DNA of 64,000 nt from Calliopsis andreniformis. Lineage: Eukaryota; Arthropoda; Insecta; Hymenoptera; Andrenidae. The first letter of the stretch is position 1, and each line of letters starts with the position of its first letter. The notes beneath the pieces were generated by a model. That model made no database searches and had not been told where the DNA came from. It saw nothing but the letters and a program-made list of their open reading frames with translations. The DNA lies in assembly GCF_051401765.1 (NCBI RefSeq), contig NW_027480422.1, positions 11,612,001 to 11,676,000 of the forward strand, read 5' to 3'. Position numbers and translations under genes: made by a program. Positions 25,401-39,141 of the stretch are shown here, piece after piece.

Positions 25401-27605
25401 AATAATTGCAAGCTGTGTGAAAGTTATGGTCATTTCTACGTTTCGGGCAACCTAGGCATCACTCTAGGCCGTTGCTCCACCAGATCGAATTGTTAGGGCC
25501 TTAGAAGTCAACGGCAGAAGCATAAAATATAAAACAATTACAACAGTTTTTCCATCGTATAACAGGAGTAATTGCAACCAGTGTGAAAGTGATGGTCATT
25601 TCCACGTTCCGGGCAACCTAGACATCGCTCTAGGGCATTGCTGCACCGGATCGAATAGTTAGGGCCTAAGAAGTCAACGCCAGAAGCATAAAATACGATA
25701 TAAATACAACAGTTTTTCCATCGTATAAAACGAATAATTGCATCCAGAGTGAAAGTAATAGTCATTTCTACGCTCCGGGCAACCTAGGCTTCACTCTAGG
25801 TCGTTGCTCCACCACATCGAATTGTTAGGGCCTTGGAGGTCAACGCCAGAATCATAAAATACAAAACAAATGCAACAGTTCTTCCATCGTATAAAACGAA
25901 TAATTGCAACAGGTGTGAAAGTTATGGTCATTTCTACGTTCCGGGCAACCTAGACTCCAGTCTCGGCCGTTGCTCCACCATACAGGATAGTTAGGGCCTT
26001 AGAAGTCAACGCCCGAAGCATAAAATAAAATGAAAATGCAACGGTTTTTGAATCGTATAACACGAATAGTTGCAACCCGTTTGAAAGTGATTGTCATTTC
26101 TACGTTCCGGGCAACCCAGGCTTCACTCTAGGGCGTTGCTCCACCAGATCGAATAGCTAGGGCCTTAGAAGTCTACGCCCGGAGCATAAAATACAATAAA
26201 AATGCAGCTGTTTTTCCATCGCATAAAATGAACAATTGCAATCAGTGTGAAGGTAATGGTCATTTCTACGTTCCGGGCAGCCTAGGCTTCGCTCTAGGGC
26301 GTTGCTTCACCAGATCGAATAGTTAGGGCCTAGGAAGTCAACGCCAGAAGCATAAAACAGAATATAAATACGACAGCCGTTCCATCGTATAAAACGAATA
26401 ATTGCAGCCAATGTGAAAGTGATAGTCATTTCTTCGTTCCGCGCAACCTAGGATTCAATCTAGGGCGTTGCACCACCAGATCGAATAGCTAGGGATTTAG
26501 AATTCAACGCCAGAAGAAAAAAATACAATAAAAATACAACAGTCTTTCCATCGTATAACAGGAATAACTGGAACCAGTGTGAAGGTACTAATCATTTCTA
26601 CGTTCCGGACAACCTAGGCTTCACACTATCGCGTTTGTCCACCAGATAGAATAGCTAGGGTCTTAAAATTCAACGCCAGAAGCATAAAATACAATAAAAA
26701 TACAACAGTTTTTCATCATACAACAGGAATAATTGCAACCAGTGTGAAAGTAATTGTCATTTCTACGTTCCGGGAAACCTAGGCCTCACTCTAGGGAGTT
26801 GCTCCACCACATCGAATAGCTACGGCCTTAGAAGTCAACGACAGAAGCATAAAATACAATATAAATACAACAGTTTTTCCATCGTATAAAATGAATAATT
26901 GCAAACAGTGTGGAAGTGATGGCCATTTTTACGTTCCGGGCAACCTAGGCTTCGCTCTAGGGCGTTGCTCCACCAGATCGAATAGTCAGAGCCTTAGAAG
27001 TCAACGCCCTAAGCACAAAATACAATGAAAATGCGACAGTTTTTCCATGGTATAAAATGAATAATTGCAATCAGTGTGAACGTAATGGTCATTTCTACGT
27101 CCTGGGCAACCTAGGCTTCAGACTAGGGCGTTTCTCCACCAGATCCTATAGTTAGCGCGTTAGAAGACAACGCCCGAAGCATAAAATACAATGAAGATAC
27201 ATGAGTGTTTCATCGTATAGCACGAATAATTGGAACCAGTGGGAAAGTAATGGTCATTTCTACGTTCCGGGCAACATACGCTTCACTCTAGGGAGTTGCT
27301 CCACCACATCGAATAGCTACGGCCTTCGAAGTCAACGCCAGAAGCATAAAATACAATATAAAAGCAACAGTTTCTTCATCGTATAAAATGTATAATTCCA
27401 GACAGTGTGAAAGTAATGGCCATTTCTACGTTACGGGCAACCTAGGTTTCACTCTAGGGCGTTGCTCCACCAGATCGAATAGTTCGGGCCTTAGAAGTCA
27501 ACGCCCGAAGCATAAAATAGAATAAAAATACGACAGATTTTCCATCGTATAACAGGATTAATTGCAACCAGTGTGAAAGTGATGGTTATTTCTACGTTCC
27601 GGGCA
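19480..27605. repeat. 8126-bp (49-monomer) duplication, first copy
   Basis: All diagnostic variants recur exactly 8126 bp downstream, for example GCAGTTTTTCTGTCGC (20400/28526), TATAACTACAACAG (25036/33162) and GGGCAGCCTAGG (26276/34402). The length equals 41 units of 166 bp plus 8 of 165 bp. I counted eight one-base-short heads in the copy, near 19573, 19905, 22392, 24052, 24549, 24889, 26705 and 27205. I saw no substitution between the copies in spot checks. Inside it, 21562-24537 is a rearranged copy of 1-3308. Confidence 0.88.
21562..24537. repeat. Rearranged copy of 1-3308 (type II)
   Basis: It follows 1-1065 at offset 21561. Between about 22617 and 22628 it switches to 1562 onward (offset 21064), so three units (497 bp) are missing. 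Near 23040-23235 one extra unit is present, giving offset 21229. At about 24537 it leaves this series for the ACAGTTTTCCGTCG series. The same form lies at 29688-32663 in the second 8126-bp copy. Confidence 0.8.
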
Positions 27606-30600
27606 TCCTAGGCTTCACTTTAGGGTGTTGCACCACCAGATCGAATAGCTAGGGATTTAGAAGTCAACGGCAGAAGCATAAAATACAAAACAAATACAAC
27701 AGTTTTCCGTCGTATAAAACGAATAATTGCAAGCTGTGTGAAAGTTATGGTCATTTCTACGTTCCGGGCAACCTAGGCTTCACTCTAGGCAGTTGCTCCA
27801 CCAGATCGAATTGTTAGGGCCTTAGAAGTCAACGGCAGAAGCATAAAATATAAAACAATTACAACACCTTTTCCATCATATAAAACGAATGATTGCAACC
27901 GGTGTGAAAGTTGTGGTCATTTCTACGTTCCGAGCAACCTAGGCTTCAGACTAGGGCGTTTCTCCAACAGATCGAATAGTTAGGGCCTTAGAAGTCAACG
28001 CCCGAAGCATAAAATACAATGAAAATGCAACAGTTTTTCATCGTATAGCAGGTATAATTGCAACCAGTGTGAAAGTTATGGTCATTTCTACGTTCCGGGC
28101 AACCTAGGCCTCACCCTAGGGAGTTGCTCCACCACGTCGAATAGCTACGGCCTTCGAAGTCAACGCCAGAAGCATAAAATACAATATAAATACAACAGTT
28201 TTTCCAGAGCATAAAACGAATAATTGCATCCAGAGTGAAAGTGATAGTCATTTCTACGCTCCGGGCAACCTAGGCTTCACTCTAGGGCGTTGCTCCACCA
28301 GATCGAATAGCTAGGGGCTTAGAATTCAACGCCAGAAGCATAAAATACTCTATAAATACAACAGCTTTTCCATCGTATAAAACGAAAAATTGCAACCAGT
28401 GTGAAAGTTATGGTCATTTCTACATTCCGGGCAACCTAGGCTTCACTCTAGGGCGTTGCTCCACCAGGTCGAATATCTAGGGCCTTAGAAGTCTACGCCC
28501 GGAGCATAAAAAGCAAAATAAATACAGCAGTTTTTCTGTCGCATAAAACTAATAATTGCAAGCTGTGTGAAAGTTATGGTCATTTCTACGTTTCGGGCAA
28601 CCTAGGCATCACTCTAGGCCGTTGCTCCACCAGATCGAATTGTTAGGGCCTTAGAAGTCAACGGCAGAAGCATAAAATATAAAACAATTACAACAGTTTT
28701 TCCATCGTATAAAACGAATGATTGCAACCGGTGTGAAAGTTGTGGTCATTTCTACGTTCCGAGCAACCTAGGCTTCAGACTAGGGCGTTTCTCCAACAGA
28801 TCGAATAGTTAGGGCCTTAGAAGTCAACGCCCGAAGCATAAAATACCATAAAGATACAACAGTTTTTCCATCGTATAACAGGAGTAATTGCAACCAGTGT
28901 GAAAGTGATGGTCATTTCCACGTTCCGGGCAACCTAGACATCGCTCTAGGGCATTGCTGCACCGGATCGAATAGTTAGGGCCTAAGAAGTCAACGCCAGA
29001 GGCATAAAACAGAATATAAATACAACAGCTGTTCCACCCTATAAAACGAATAATTGCAACCAATGCGAAAGTGATAGTCATTTCTACGTTTCTGGTAACC
29101 TAGGATTCAATCTAGGGCGTTGTTCCACCACATCGAATAGCTAGGGCCTTAGAAGTCCACGCCAGAAGCATAAAATACGATATAAATACAACAGTTTTTC
29201 CATCGTATAAAACGAATAATTGCATCCAGAGTGAAAGTAATAGTCATTTCTACGCTCCGGGCAACCTAGGCTTCACTCTAGGTCGTTGCTCCACCACATC
29301 GAATTGTTAGGGCCTTGGAGGTCAACGCCAGAATCATAAAATACAAAACAAATGCAACAGTTCTTCCATCGTATAAAACGAATAATTGCAACCGGTGTGA
29401 AAGTTATGGTCATTTCTACGTTCCGGGCAACCTAGACTCCAGTCTCGGGCGTTGCTCCACCATACAGGATAGTTAGGGCCTTAGAAGTCAACGCCCGAAG
29501 CATAAAATAAAATGAAAATGCAACGGTTTTTGAATCGTATAACACGAATAGTTGCAACCCGTTTGAAAGTGATTGTCATTTCTACGTTCCGGGCAACCCA
29601 GGCTTCACTCTAGGGCGTTGCTCCACCAGATCGAATAGCTAGGGCCTTAGAAGTCTACGCCCGGAGCATAAAATACAATAAAAATGCAGCTGTTTTTCCA
29701 TCGCATAAAATGAACAATTGCAATCAGTGTGAAGGTAATGGTCATTTCTACGTTCCGGGCAACCTAGGCTTCGCTCTAGGGCGTTGCTTCACCAGATCGA
29801 ATAGTTAGGGCCTAGGAAGTCAACGCCAGAAGCATAAAACAGAATATAAATACGACAGCCGTTCCATCGTATAAAACGAATAATTGCAGCCAATGTGAAA
29901 GTGATAGTCATTTCTTCGTTCCGCGCAACCTAGGATTCAATCTAGGGCGTTGCACCACCAGATCGAATAGCTAGGGATTTAGAATTCAACGCCTGAAGCA
30001 AAAAGTACAATAAAAATACAACAGTCTTTCCATCGTATAACAGGAATAACTGGAACCAGTGTGAAACTACTGATCATTTCTACGTTCCGGGCAACCTAGG
30101 CTTCACTCTAGGGCGTTGCTCCACCAGATCGAATAGTTAGGGCCTTAGAAGTCAACGCCCGAAGCATAAAATACAATAAATATACAACAGTTTTTTAATC
30201 GTATAAAACGCGTAATTGCAACCGGTGTGAAAGTTATGGTCATTTCTACGTTCCGGGCAAACTAGGCTTCACTCTAGGGCGTTGCACCACCAGATCGAAT
30301 AGCTAGGGATTTTGAATTCAACGCCAGAAGAAAAAAATACAATAAAAATACAACAGTCTTTCCATCGTATAACAGGAATAACTGGAACCAGTGTGAAGGT
30401 ACTAATCATTTCTACGTTCCGGACAACCTAGGCTTCACACTATCGCGTTTGTCCACCAGATAGAATAGCTAGGGTCTTAAAATTCAACGCCAGAAGCATA
30501 AAATACAATAAAAATACAACAGTTTTTCATCATACAACAGGAATAATTGCAACCAGTGTGAAAGTAATTGTCATTTCTACGTTCCGGGAAACCTAGGCCT

Positions 30601-33600
30601 CACTCTAGGGAGTTGCTCCACCACATCGAATAGCTACGGCCTTAGAAGTCAACGACAGAAACATAAAATACAATATAAATACAACTGTTTTTCCATCGTA
30701 TAAAATGAATAATTGCAAACAGTGTGGAAGTAATGGCCATTTTTACGTTCCGGGAAACCTAGGATTCACTCTAGGGCGTTGCTTCACCAGATGGAATAGT
30801 TAGGGTCTTAGAAGTCAACGCCCGAAGCATAAAATACAATGAAAGTGCAACAGTTTTTCCAACGTATAACACGAATAATTCTAACCACTATGAAAGTGAT
30901 AGTCATCTCTAGGTCCCGGGCAAGCTAGGCTTCACTCTAGGGCGTCGCTCCAACAGATCGGATAGCTAGGGCCTTAGAAGTCAACGCCCGAAGCATAAAA
31001 TACAATAAAGATACAACAGTTCTTCAATCGTATAAAACGAGTAATTGCAACCGGTGTGAAAGTTATGGTCATTTCGACGTTCCGGGCAACCTAGGCTTCA
31101 CTCTAGGGCGTTGCAACACCAGAGCGAATAGCTAGGGATTTAGAATTCAACGCCAGAAGAAAAAAATACAATAAAAATACAACAGTCTTTCCATCGTATA
31201 ACAGGAATAACTGGAACCAGTGTGAAAGTACTGATCATTTCTACGTTCCGGGCATCCTAGGCTTCACTCTAGGGAGTTGCTCCACCACATCGAATAGCTA
31301 CGGCCTTTGAAGTCAAAGCCAGAAGCATAAAATACAATATAAATACAACAGTTTTTCCATCGTATAAAATGAATAATTGCAAACAGTGTGGTAGTAATGG
31401 CTATTTCTACGTTCCGGGCAACCTAGGCTACACTCTAGGGCGTTGCACCACCAGATCGAGTTGATAGGAATTTAGAAGTCAACGCCCGAAGCATAAAATA
31501 CAATAAAGATACAACAGTTTTTCCATCGTATAAGAGGAGTAATTGCAACCAGTGTGAAAGTGAAGGTCATTTCTACGTTCCGGGCAACCTAGGCTTCACT
31601 CTAGGGCGTTGTTCCACCAGATCGAGTAGATAGGAATTTAGAAGTCAACGCCCGAAGCATAAAATACAATAAGGATACATCAGTTTTTCCATCGTATAAG
31701 AGGAGTAATTGCAACCAGTGTAAATGTGATGGTCATTTCTACGTTCCGGGCAACCTAGGCTTCACTCTAGGGCGTTGCTCCACCAGATCGAATAGTTAGG
31801 GCCTAAGAAGTGAACGCCAGAAGCATAAAACACAATATAAATCCAACAGTTTTTCCATCGTATAAAACGAACAATTGCAACCAGTGTGAACGTAATGGTC
31901 ATTTCTACGGTCCGGGCAACCTAGGCTTCACTCTAGGGCGTTGCTCCACCACATCGAATAGCTACGGCCTTAGCAGTCAACGCCAGCAGCATAAAATACA
32001 ATACAAATAAAACAGTTTTTCCATCGTACAACAGGAATAACTGCAACCAGTGTGAAAGTACTGGCCATTTCCACGTCCCGGGCAACCTAGGCTTCAGACT
32101 AGGGCGTTTCTCCACCAGATCGAATAGTTAGGGCCTTAGAAGTCAACGCACGAAGCATAAAATACAGTGAAGATACAACAGTTTTTCATCGTATAGCAGG
32201 AATAATTGCAACCAGTGTGAAAGTAATGGTCATTTCTACGTTCCGGCCGACCTAGGCTTCACTCTAGGGAGTTGTTCAACCAGATCGAATTGTTAGGTCC
32301 TTAGAGCTCAACGCCAGAAGCATAAAATACAAATCAAATACAACAGTTTTTGCATCGTATAAAACGAGCAATTGCAACCGGTGTGAAAGTTATGCCCATT
32401 TCTACGTTCCGGGCAACCTAGGCTTCGCTCTAGGGCGTTGCTCCACCAGATCGAATAGTCAGAGCCTTAGAAGTCAACGCCCTAAGCACAAGATACAATG
32501 AAAATGCGACAGTTTTTCCATGGTATAAAATGAATAATTGCAATCAGTGTGAAGGTAATGGTCATTTCTACTTTCAGGGCAACCTAGGCTCCGCCCTAGG
32601 GCGTTGCTCCACCAGATCGAATAGTTAGGGCCTTAGAAGTCAACGCCAGAAGCATAAAATACAAAACAAATACAACAGTTTTCCGTCGTATAAAACGAAT
32701 AATTGCAAGCTGTGTGAAAGTTATGGTCATTTCTACGTTCCGGGCAACCTAGGCTTCACTCTAGGCAGTTGCTCCACCAGATTGAATTGTTAGGGCCTTA
32801 GAAGTCAACGGCAGAAGCATAAAATATAAAACAATTACAACACCTTTTCCATCATATAAAACGAATGATTGCAACCGGTGTGAAAGTTGTGGTCATTTCT
32901 ACGTTCCGAGCAACCTAGGCTTCAGACTAGGGCGTTTCTCCAACAGATCGAATAGTTAGGGCCTTAGAAGTCAACGCCCGAAGCATAAAATACAATGAAA
33001 ATGCAACAGTTTTTCATCGTATAGCAGGTATAATTGCAACCAGTGTGAAAGTTATGGTCATTTCTACGTTCCGGGCAACCTAGGCCTCAGCCTAGGGAGT
33101 TGCTCCACCACGTCGAATAGCTACGGCCTTCGAAGTCAACGCCAGAAGCATAAAATACAATATAACTACAACAGTTTTTCCAGAGCATAAAACGAATAAT
33201 TGCATCCAGAGTGAAAGTGATAGTCATTTCTACGCTCCGGGCAACCTAGGCTTCACTCTAGGGCGTTGCTCCACCAGATCGAATAGCTAGGGGCTTAGAA
33301 TTCAACGCCAGAAGCATAAAATACTCTATAAATACAACAGCTTTTCCATCGTATAAAACGAAAAATTGCAACCAGTGTGAAAGTTATGGTCATTTCTACA
33401 TTCCGGGCAACCTAGGCTTCACTCTGGGGCGTTGCTCCACCAGGTCGAATATCTAGGGCCTTAGAAGTCTACGCCCGGAGCATAAAAAGCAAAATAAATA
33501 CAACAGTTTTTTTGTCGCATAAAACTAATAATTGCAAGCTGTGTGAAAGTTATGGTCATTTCTACGTTTCGGGCAACCTAGGCATCACTCTAGGCCGTTG

Positions 33601-35731
33601 CTCCACCAGATCGAATTGTTAGGGCCTTAGAAGTCAACGGCAGAAGCATAAAATATAAAACAATTACAACAGTTTTTCCATCGTATAACAGGAGTAATTG
33701 CAACCAGTGTGAAAGTGATGGTCATTTCCACGTTCCGGGCAACCTAGACATCGCTCTAGGGCATTGCTGCACCGGATCGAATAGTTAGGGCCTAAGAAGT
33801 CAACGCCAGAAGCATAAAATACGATATAAATACAACAGTTTTTCCATCGTATAAAACGAATAATTGCATCCAGAGTGAAAGTAATAGTCATTTCTACGCT
33901 CCGGGCAACCTAGGCTTCACTCTAGGTCGTTGCTCCACCACATCGAATTGTTAGGGCCTTGGAGGTCAACGCCAGAATCATAAAATACAAAACAAATGCA
34001 ACAGTTCTTCCATCGTATAAAACGAATAATTGCAACAGGTGTGAAAGTTATGGTCATTTCTACGTTCCGGGCAACCTAGACTCCAGTCTCGGCCGTTGCT
34101 CCACCATACAGGATAGTTAGGGCCTTAGAAGTCAACGCCCGAAGCATAAAATAAAATGAAAATGCAACGGTTTTTGAATCGTATAACACGAATAGTTGCA
34201 ACCCGTTTGAAAGTGATTGTCATTTCTACGTTCCGGGCAACCCAGGCTTCACTCTAGGGCGTTGCTCCACCAGATCGAATAGCTAGGGCCTTAGAAGTCT
34301 ACGCCCGGAGCATAAAATACAATAAAAATGCAGCTGTTTTTCCATCGCATAAAATGAACAATTGCAATCAGTGTGAAGGTAATGGTCATTTCTACGTTCC
34401 GGGCAGCCTAGGCTTCGCTCTAGGGCGTTGCTTCACCAGATCGAATAGTTAGGGCCTAGGAAGTCAACGCCAGAAGCATAAAACAGAATATAAATACGAC
34501 AGCCGTTCCATCGTATAAAACGAATAATTGCAGCCAATGTGAAAGTGATAGTCATTTCTTCGTTCCGCGCAACCTAGGATTCAATCTAGGGCGTTGCACC
34601 ACCAGATCGAATAGCTAGGGATTTAGAATTCAACGCCAGAAGAAAAAAATACAATAAAAATACAACAGTCTTTCCATCGTATAACAGGAATAACTGGAAC
34701 CAGTGTGAAGGTACTAATCATTTCTACGTTCCGGACAACCTAGGCTTCACACTATCGCGTTTGTCCACCAGATAGAATAGCTAGGGTCTTAAAATTCAAC
34801 GCCAGAAGCATAAAATACAATAAAAATACAACAGTTTTTCATCATACAACAGGAATAATTGCAACCAGTGTGAAAGTAATTGTCATTTCTACGTTCCGGG
34901 AAACCTAGGCCTCACTCTAGGGAGTTGCTCCACCACATCGAATAGCTACGGCCTTAGAAGTCAACGACAGAAGCATAAAATACAATATAAATACAACAGT
35001 TTTTCCATCGTATAAAATGAATAATTGCAAACAGTGTGGAAGTGATGGCCATTTTTACGTTCCGGGCAACCTAGGCTTCGCTCTAGGGCGTTGCTCCACC
35101 AGATCGAATAGTCAGAGCCTTAGAAGTCAACGCCCTAAGCACAAAATACAATGAAAATGCGACAGTTTTTCCATGGTATAAAATGAATAATTGCAATCAG
35201 TGTGAACGTAATGGTCATTTCTACGTCCTGGGCAACCTAGGCTTCAGACTAGGGCGTTTCTCCACCAGATCCTATAGTTAGCGCGTTAGAAGACAACGCC
35301 CGAAGCATAAAATACAATGAAGATACATGAGTGTTTCATCGTATAGCACGAATAATTGGAACCAGTGGGAAAGTAATGGTCATTTCTACGTTCCGGGCAA
35401 CATACGCTTCACTCTAGGGAGTTGCTCCACCACATCGAATAGCTACGGCCTTCGAAGTCAACGCCAGAAGCATAAAATACAATATAAAAGCAACAGTTTC
35501 TTCATCGTATAAAATGTATAATTCCAGACAGTGTGAAAGTAATGGCCATTTCTACGTTACGGGCAACCTAGGTTTCACTCTAGGGCGTTGCTCCACCAGA
35601 TCGAATAGTTCGGGCCTTAGAAGTCAACGCCCGAAGCATAAAATAGAATAAAAATACGACAGATTTTCCATCGTATAACAGGATTAATTGCAACCAGTGT
35701 GAAAGTGATGGTTATTTCTACGTTCCGGGCA
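27606..35731. repeat. 8126-bp (49-monomer) duplication, second copy
   Basis: It abuts the first copy directly. At the junction, GGTTATTTCTACGTTCCGGG of one unit type is joined to CATCCTAGGCTTCACTTTAG of another. At the end of this copy (35732) the first unit type instead continues with CAACCTAGGCTTCACTCTAG, as it does at 18152. This is the expected product of one unequal exchange in register. Confidence 0.88.
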
Positions 35732-38700
35732 ACCTAGGCTTCACTCTAGGGCCTTGTTCCACCAGATCGAATTGTTAGGTCCTTAGAAGTCAACGCCAGA
35801 AGCATAAAATACAAAACAAATACAACAGTTTTTCCATCGTATGAAAGGAGTAATTGCTACCGGTGTGAAAGTTATGGTCATTTCTACGTTTCGGGCAACC
35901 TATGATTTAATATATGGCGTTGTTCCACCAGATCGAATAGCAAGGGCCTAAGAAGTCAACGCCAGAGGCATATCATACAATATAAATACAACGGTTTTTC
36001 CATCGTATAAAACGAATAATTGCATCCAGTGTGCAAGTAATGGCCAGTTCTACGTTCCGGGCAACCTACGCTTCACTGTAGGGCGTTGCTCCACCAGATC
36101 GAATAGTTAGGGCCTTAGAAGTCAACGCCCGAAGCATAAAATACAATAAAGATACAACAGTCTTTCATCGTATAACAGGAATAATTGCAACCAGTGTGAA
36201 AGTAGTGGTCATTTCCACGTTCCGTGCAACCTAGGCTTCACTCTAGGGCGTTGCTCCACCAGATCGAATAGTTAGGGCCTTAGAAGTCAACGCCCGAAGC
36301 ATAAAATGCAATGAAAATGCACCAGTTTTTCCATCGTATAACACGAATAATTCCAACCAGTCTGAAAGTGAAAGTCATATCTACGTTCCGGGCAACCTAG
36401 GCTTCAGACTAGGGCGTTCCTCCAACAGATCGAATAGTTTGGGCCTTAGAAGTCAACGCCCGAAGCATAAAATACAATAAAGATACAACAGTTTTTCCAT
36501 CGTATAACAGGAATAATTGCAACCAGTGTGAAAGTAATGGTCATTCCTACGTTCCGGGCAACCTAGGCTTCACTCTAGGGCGTTGCTCCACCAGATCGAA
36601 TATCTAGGGCCTTAGAAGTCTACGCCCGGAGCATAAAATACAAAACAAATACAACAGTTTTTCCATCGTATAGAACGAATAATTGCAACCGGTGTGAAAG
36701 TTATGGTCATTTCTACGTTCCGGGCAGCCTAGGCTTCACTCTAGGGCGTTGCTCCACCGGGTGGAATAGTTAGTGCCTTACAAGTCAACGCCCGAAGCAT
36801 ATAATACAATGAAAATGCACCAGTTTTATCCATCGTATAACACGAATAATTCCAACCAGTGTGAAAGTGAAAGTCATATCTACGTTCCGGGCAACCTAGG
36901 CTTCAGACAAGGGCGTTTCTCCAACAGATCGAATAGTTAGGGCCTTAGAAGTCAACGCCCGGAGCATAAAATACAGTTAAAATACAACAGTTTTTCCATC
37001 GTATAAAATGAATAATAGCAACCGGTGTGAAAGTTATGGTCATTTCTACGTTCCGGGCATCCTAGGCTTCACTTTAGGGTGTTGCACCACCAGATCGAAT
37101 AGCTAGGGATTTAGAAGTCAACGGCAGAAGCATAAAATACAAAACAAATACAACAGTTTTCCGTCGTATAAAACGAATAATTGCAAGCTGTGTGAAAGTT
37201 ATGGTCATTTCTACGTTCCGGGCAACCTAGGCTTCACTCTAGGCAGTTGCTCCACCAGATCGAATTGTTAGGGCCTTAGAAGTCAACGGCAGAAGCATAA
37301 AATATAAAACAATTACAACACCTTTTCCATCATATAAAACGAATGATTGCAACCGGTGTGAAAGTTGTGGTCATTTCTACGTTCCGAGCAACCTAGGCTT
37401 CAGACTAGGGCGTTTCTCCAACAGATGGAATAGTTAGGGCCTTAGAAGTCAACGCCCGAAGCATAAAATACAATGAAAATGCAACAGTTTTTCATCGTAT
37501 AGCAGGTATAATTGCAACCAGTGTGAAAGTTATGGTCATTTCTACGTTCCGGGCAACCTAGGCCTCACCCTAGGGAGTTGCTCCACCACGTCGAATAGCT
37601 ACGGCCTTCGAAGTCAACGCCAGAAGCATAAAATACAATATAAATACAACAGTTTTTCCAGAGCATAAAACGAATAATTGCATCCAGAGTGAAAGTGATA
37701 GTCATTTCTACGCTCCGGGCAACCTAGGCTTCTCTCTAGGGCGTTGCTCCACCAGATCGAATAGCTAGGGGCTTAGAATTCAACGCCAGAAGCATAAAAT
37801 ACTCTATAAATACAACAGCTTTTCCATCGTATAAAACGAAAAATTGCAACCAGTGTGAAAGTTATGGTCATTTCTACATTCCGGGCAACCTAGGCTTCAC
37901 TCTAGGGCGCTGCTCCACCAGGTCGAATATCTAGGGCCTTAGAAGTCTACGCCCGGAGCATAAAAAGCAAAATAAATACAGCAGTTTTTCTGTCGCATAA
38001 AACTAATAATTGCAAGCTGTGTGAAAGTTATGGTCATTTCTACGTTTCGGGCAACCTAGGCATCACTCTAGGCCGTTGCTCCACCAGATCGAATTGTTAG
38101 GGCCTTAGAAGTCAACGGCAGAAGCATAAAATATAAAACAATTACAACAGTTTTTCCATCGTATAAAACGAATGATTGCAACCGGTGTGAAAGTTGTGGT
38201 CATTTCTACGTTCCGAGCAACCTAGGCTTCAGACTAGGGCGTTTCTCCAACAGATCGAATAGTTAGGGCCTTAGAAGTCAACGCCCGAAGCATAAAATAC
38301 CATAAAGATACAACAGTTTTTCCATCGTATAACAGGAGTAATTGCAACCAGTGTGAAAGTGATGGTCATTTCCACGTTCCGGGCAACCTAGACATCGCTC
38401 TAGGGCATTGCTGCACCGGATCGAATAGTTAGGGCCTAAGAAGTCAACGCCAGAGGCATAAAACAGAATATAAATACAACAGCTGTTCCACCCTATAAAA
38501 CGAATAATTGCAACCAATGCGAAAGTGATAGTCATTTCTACGTTTCTGGTAACCTAGGATTCAATCTAGGGCGTTGTTCCACCACATCGAATAGCTAGGG
38601 CCTTAGAAGTCCACGCCAGAAGCATAAAATACGATATAAATACAACAGTTTTTCCATCGTATAAAACGAATAATTGCATCCAGAGTGAAAGTAATAGTCA

Positions 38701-39141
38701 TTTCTACGCTCCGGGCAACCTAGGCTTCACTCTAGGTCGTTGCTCCACCACATCGAATTGTTAGGGCCTTGGAGGTCAACGCCAGAATCATAAAATACAA
38801 AACAAATGCAACAGTTCTTCCATCGTATAAAACGAATAATTGCAACCGGTGTGAAAGTTATGGTCATTTCTACGTTCCGGGCAACCTAGACTCCAGTCTC
38901 GGGCGTTGCTCCACCATACAGGATAGTTAGGGCCTTAGAAGTCAACGCCCGAAGCATAAAATAAAATGAAAATGCAACGGTTTTTGAATCGTATAACACG
39001 AATAGTTGCAACCCGTTTGAAAGTGATTGTCATTTCTACGTTCCGGGCAACCCAGGCTTCACTCTAGGGCGTTGCTCCACCAGATCGAATAGCTAGGGCC
39101 TTAGAAGTCTACGCCCGGAGCATAAAATACAATAAAAATGC
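35732..39141. repeat. Continuation matching 18152-21561
   Basis: Offset 17580 bp, which is 8126 + 9454. Several substitutions separate the two (ATATGG for ATAGGG at 35913-35918; GGGCAGCC for GGGCAACC near 36723; CAGATGG for CAGATCG near 37428). This match is therefore visibly less perfect than the 8126-bp pair. Confidence 0.75.
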
